A DNA stretch of 64,000 nucleotides from contig CM060731.1 of assembly GCA_030704615.1 (NCBI GenBank), forward strand, positions 59,376,756-59,440,755, read 5' to 3'. The translations under genes and the position numbers were made by a program. This document shows positions 60,697 to 64,000 of this stretch, piece by piece. The notes below the pieces were generated by a model. It was given only the letters and a program-made list of their open reading frames with translations. It had not been told where the DNA came from and searched no databases. The stretch is from Takakia lepidozioides. Lineage: Eukaryota; Streptophyta; Takakiopsida; Takakiales; Takakiaceae. How positions within the stretch are numbered: the stretch's first letter is position 1; the number at the start of each line of letters is the position of its first letter.

Positions 60697-61625
60697 CAGT
60701 GTTGTGCGGGTCCGGGTTTTGAAGGCGGGTACCCGGCGGGTTACGATCCAGGTTACCCGGATCCGCACCCGGACCCGTGCTATCACAAAAAACCCGGACC
60801 CTAACCCAGATTCATTTCTAAAATGAACCCGGAACCGGACCCGGACCCGCCTGCTGGGTCCAGAACCCGTTAAACCCGCTACCCGTGGGCCAATATAGCG
60901 GGTCAGGTCCGGGTCTTAAATTTAATGGGGCATACGGGGTCCACCTTAGATCTGGTAGGTTTTGTCATATGTGTGGAGGGGACGAGCAACAACAGGCCGC
61001 AGCAGCCAGCCCCACCACGTTGTAGCCCAGTGGTAATGCCCACATACCACCTCAAAAGCGGTTGTGGGTTCAATCCCCGGAGTGGTGTCACAAAGTTGTG
61101 ACCTCTGGGACCATAATTTACACCTCCCAAAGGAGACGTCATATATTATTATTATGCCAGATCCCACACATCCATGCTATAGCTTGAGGCATATTACTAT
61201 TCTTAACATGTTTAAAGAATTGATATTAAAAAATAGAAAATGGAACTCAAACTTAATTTAATTCTTATTCATGTATACATATTCATATTCATGATATATT
61301 TTGAAGGAATGTCTCTTAAAATAAAATTCATTATTAGGATTTAAAGTTTTTTCCAGCCAAAAATAAATTTATCCCTAATTAATCTTGATTTTCTAATTTA
61401 CTTAATCAATAAATTAGGACCCGGATCCGAACCCGTGAACCCGCTAATATTTCCCAACAACTACCCGGACCCTAACCCGAGTCCGTGTTGACAAACCCGG
61501 ACCCGAACCCGGACCCGGATTTTCCAAATTTCAAAAACCCGGATCCAGACCCGGACTTGGCTCCGAAAAAAACCCGCACCTGGACCCGTCGGGTTCCTTA
61601 AAAAGGCAGAACCCGCACAACACTG
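60697..61625. mobile_element. hAT-type MITE B, 929 bp
   Basis: It starts CAGTGTTGTGCGGGTCC and ends AACCCGCACAACACTG. GTCCAGAC flanks it at 60689-60696 (shared with element A) and 61626-61633. The inside is rich in ACCCGGACCC/GGGTCCGGGT words on both sides. A SINE-like segment lies in the middle (61015-61155). Confidence 0.92.
61015..61155 (+). mobile_element. tRNA-derived SINE inside MITE B
   Basis: Box A-like TAGCCCAGTGGTAATGC (61023) and box B-like GGGTTCAATCC (61067) lie in a tRNA-like order. The element ends in a TATTATTATTAT run at about 61145-61155. The body differs from the other SINEs of the window, so this is a second family. Confidence 0.65.
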
Positions 61626-61734
61626 GTCCAGACTCATCCAAGAGGGTTGGATTTCAAGCACAAGATTGTCGGCAAAGTGAGCTTTTTTCATGTAGGATGT
61701 GAGGGAGTCTAGAGGTTGACTGAACTTTGGTACG

Positions 61735-62250
61735 ATGTATATGTATACCAAATGTGAGAGCATCTTGGATGCAAAGGCAATGTTTGACCATATGGCGTGC
61801 CAAACAAGTTGTAGTATACCGTGTCTTGGAGTGGTGTGATTGTAGGATATGCACAACATGGGTGTGGATGGAGGCTTTGGATACCAATGAGCAAATGACG
61901 TGGGAAGGGGTGAACACTGACCAGGTGATGTTCGTTTGTGTTTATAATGCTTGTGTGAGCCTGGTAGCCCTGGAAATGGGTAAAGTAGTCCATGGTGACA
62001 TTATCAAAGTTGGAATTCATGTACTTGAATGCGCGGGAAGGGATAAAGCCAAACCAGATCATATTTTTGGTGTTTGTGTGTGCAAGCTTGGCAGCCCTGG
62101 GATGGGCAAAGGTAATGTGGTCCATGGTGAAATAATCAAAGCTGGAACCGTACCAGATATCATTCTGAACAACATTACCCTCCTAGACATGTATACTAAA
62201 TGCAGGAGCATCAAGGATGCAAGGGCGTGTTTGACAATGTATACTTGAGT
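61735..62250 (+). pseudogene. PPR gene remains
   Basis: The plus strand holds pieces in changing frames: YNACVSLVALEMGKVVHGDIIK (about 61945-62010), a second VVHGEIIKAGTVPDIIL with LLDMYTKCRSIKDA (about 62115-62220), and a short piece at 61745-61790. These are PLS-type repeats without start, end or continuous frame. Confidence 0.8.
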
Positions 62251-62254
62251 GTTC

Positions 62255-64000
62255 AAGCGCCGGCAGATGGTTTTCAAAGCTTCCCCACGTGTGCTCATCC
62301 CCTCTCTAAACGGCATTAGCCCTTACGTTGTCGCTACACGGCAAGGTGCTGCCAGATGGTTCTCGAACCTTAGGCCTACACACATGTCTTTCTCCTATGG
62401 CTGCATCCATCCCTCCACTATACCCCAGGTCTCCCTCTCTATTGGTAATTTGGTTGTTCCCACCGGCTCTACGTCCATCAACCATCCTTAGTTGAATCTT
62501 GCTTACACTTTCCTTCCTATTTTTTTGCACCCTCGTTTCTCGCCCATAGCCCCTTTTGCTCGTTCCATTCCCTCATTTTGTGATTCTTCAATCATCATCT
62601 AATCCTCAGAGCCCACACAAACTTGAGGGGCTTATTAACAATATTAAAAACAATATAAAATATAACGTAGGTGTCAAGTTAAATAAGCACAGTGTGAAAA
62701 CAGCTAGAATAAAACTAGTTATTTGTATTTAACACTTGGATTTAGGTCAAGTGTTAAATCAGGTGTCAAGTTTAGTTTGACACCTGGTCTGTCTTATCTT
62801 CACGAGAGCGGCAGTCGCGCAGCTCATCTCTCTCGAGTTGAGCCTGCGCGACCGAGCTCCTTCATCGATTCAGATATGAGTGTGCTTATGATGGGAGTGT
62901 AGGTTGTTGTGGGGTGGAGTCCCCATAGCTTGGGGTGCCCCTGGCTCGACTTCTATTTCTAAGAGTGATGGTTTGGTTTTCATGCTTTGCATCGTGTGTG
63001 TCCTTAGCTTTCTTATCACTCGAGAGAGATGAGCTGTCTAGTTTTCTAGTGCTAAGCTAGATATGATGTTTTCTGTTTTTAAGCACTATTATAATATAGC
63101 TTGGTCACAGGGAGCCTGCAGTCAGACTAGCTATGTGTGCCGAGTGGAGCAGTACAAGAAGGCGGAAACCATTTGAAGTGTTGCTGCAACAGTTCAAAGC
63201 CAACAATAATCAGCCTGGGAGACAAGGAGGCCTGCCGTGCTCAGTTTATGAGGGCACTCGTGCTGCAGCGCGAGAAAGACCATTGGTCGGAATCCCCCGT
63301 TTGGGCTGGCTGGGTTTGATTTATATTGGCGACTTGGAGGCGCTCCAGAGTTTCGTTGGCAGTGGGTGTTGAGCCGTTCAGGCTATTCGTGTGTGGCTTG
63401 AACCTCACCAGCCTGCCTAGCACCTGTGTGAGGGGGCTTGTTACACCACTGCCTATATATACTGGGATTCTTGCAGGGCCTGGCTTGTACACGTTCATGA
63501 TTTCAAACTCGTCCCGTGGTGGTGTAAGTGGATCTCTCAGCCTTTGCGAAGGTAGACTGCGCTGCATGGTTGGTCGCTGATACAAATTTGGCTTCAGACT
63601 GCTGCTTCTGTTGGGATTGAGGCTCCTGGACTCTAACCAGAGGAGCCTCAACGGGAAACGGATCAGGAAAGTGCAAAGGTAGTAGAGTCGTCGTTTTAAC
63701 TTCCTGGGGTTGTGCATGTCCCTTGTGGAGACGCTGGCAGAATTGAAACTTAACACACAAGCTAGGTTCAAGCGGGTACGTGCCTGTGAGCAGTGCTGCG
63801 GGGCCCTTATGCCGAGTTATTCACGCTGGTGGTGTTCCTACTAGTAGGGAGTTATTCTAGCTAACTTCGAGCTATAATGCCTCAGTCCCGTCATGCTCAT
63901 TATGTCTATCATAGTGCACCGTGGCCTTACGTTGTCACAGGAAGACAAATCTAGCTGTGAACCCTGGACCTCGCAAAGTTCTCACACCCTACCAGGAGTG
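62255..64000. other. Unassigned sequence to window end
   Basis: A hairpin-forming segment (AGGTGTCAA...TTTGACACCT) lies at 62760-62787. A minus-strand open frame of 176 codons (63771-63241) and an overlapping one (63760-63503) show no motif I recognise and may be remnants of an LTR element. No RNA gene was seen. Confidence 0.4.

Noticed and set aside
61015-61090. Possible tRNA gene with box B GGGTTCAATCC
   Set aside because: No acceptor stem pairing was seen and the segment ends in a TATTAT tail, as expected for a SINE.
63241-63771. 176-codon minus-strand ORF as a gene
   Set aside because: No recognisable domain, and overlapping open frames of similar length on the same strand suggest chance or a decayed transposon.

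Overview
The window is nuclear DNA of a land plant, most likely a fern or another seedless vascular plant (inference). The evidence is plant-type snRNA promoters (USE plus TATA), spliceosomal introns, three loci of PLS-type pentatricopeptide (PPR) repeats in the wording common in fern and lycophyte families, and plant transposons of several classes (CACTA TNP2/DUF4218/DUF4216, Copia, LINEs, tRNA-derived SINEs, hAT-type MITEs). Most of the 64 kb is transposon and duplication debris. Three genes look potentially functional: a multi-exon membrane transporter on the minus strand (TMEM104-like, 32938 to at least 26279), a U3 snoRNA (about 24273-24487) and a U1 snRNA (34362-34522).

Layout. 1-1510 is a partial copy of a repeat unit that recurs in 15598-23576. 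5449-8184 (minus) is a broken PPR gene with an E domain. 8272-9015 is a MITE with TA target duplication. 9952-10795 is a hAT-type MITE sitting in the B box of a tRNA-derived SINE. 12.2-15.5 kb holds LINE pieces. 15598-19226 and 19702-23576 form a giant imperfect palindrome (arms about 3.6 and 3.9 kb, spacer 475 bp). A duplicated fragment of the transporter's 3' exon plus LINE tail lies across its right edge, and a diverged further copy of arm sequence lies at 24540-25330, just past U3.

36-39 kb holds a minus-strand En/Spm-type (Transposase_24-like) gene whose large intron contains a LINE reverse transcriptase fragment. 40.8-44.9 kb is a CACTA transposase gene, followed by two tandem ribosomal protein eL27 pseudogenes and a HAD/FCP1-like fragment. 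48.4-50.5 kb holds tandemly duplicated PPR remains.

52-58.7 kb is a degenerate Copia element. Between its integrase and reverse transcriptase lies a four-exon gene with a beta-class (motif IV before motif I) DNA amino-methyltransferase-like fold and a degenerate catalytic motif. This gene is followed by an array of ten near-palindromic 22-bp sites and carries an eleventh in its first intron. This insert is the most unusual thing in the window. 59990-61633 holds two hAT-type MITEs back to back, sharing the same 8-bp target duplication three times. PPR remains and unassigned sequence finish the window.

All homology calls are from reading motifs by eye. No database or alignment program was used. 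Splice sites were chosen by reading frame and GT/AG.
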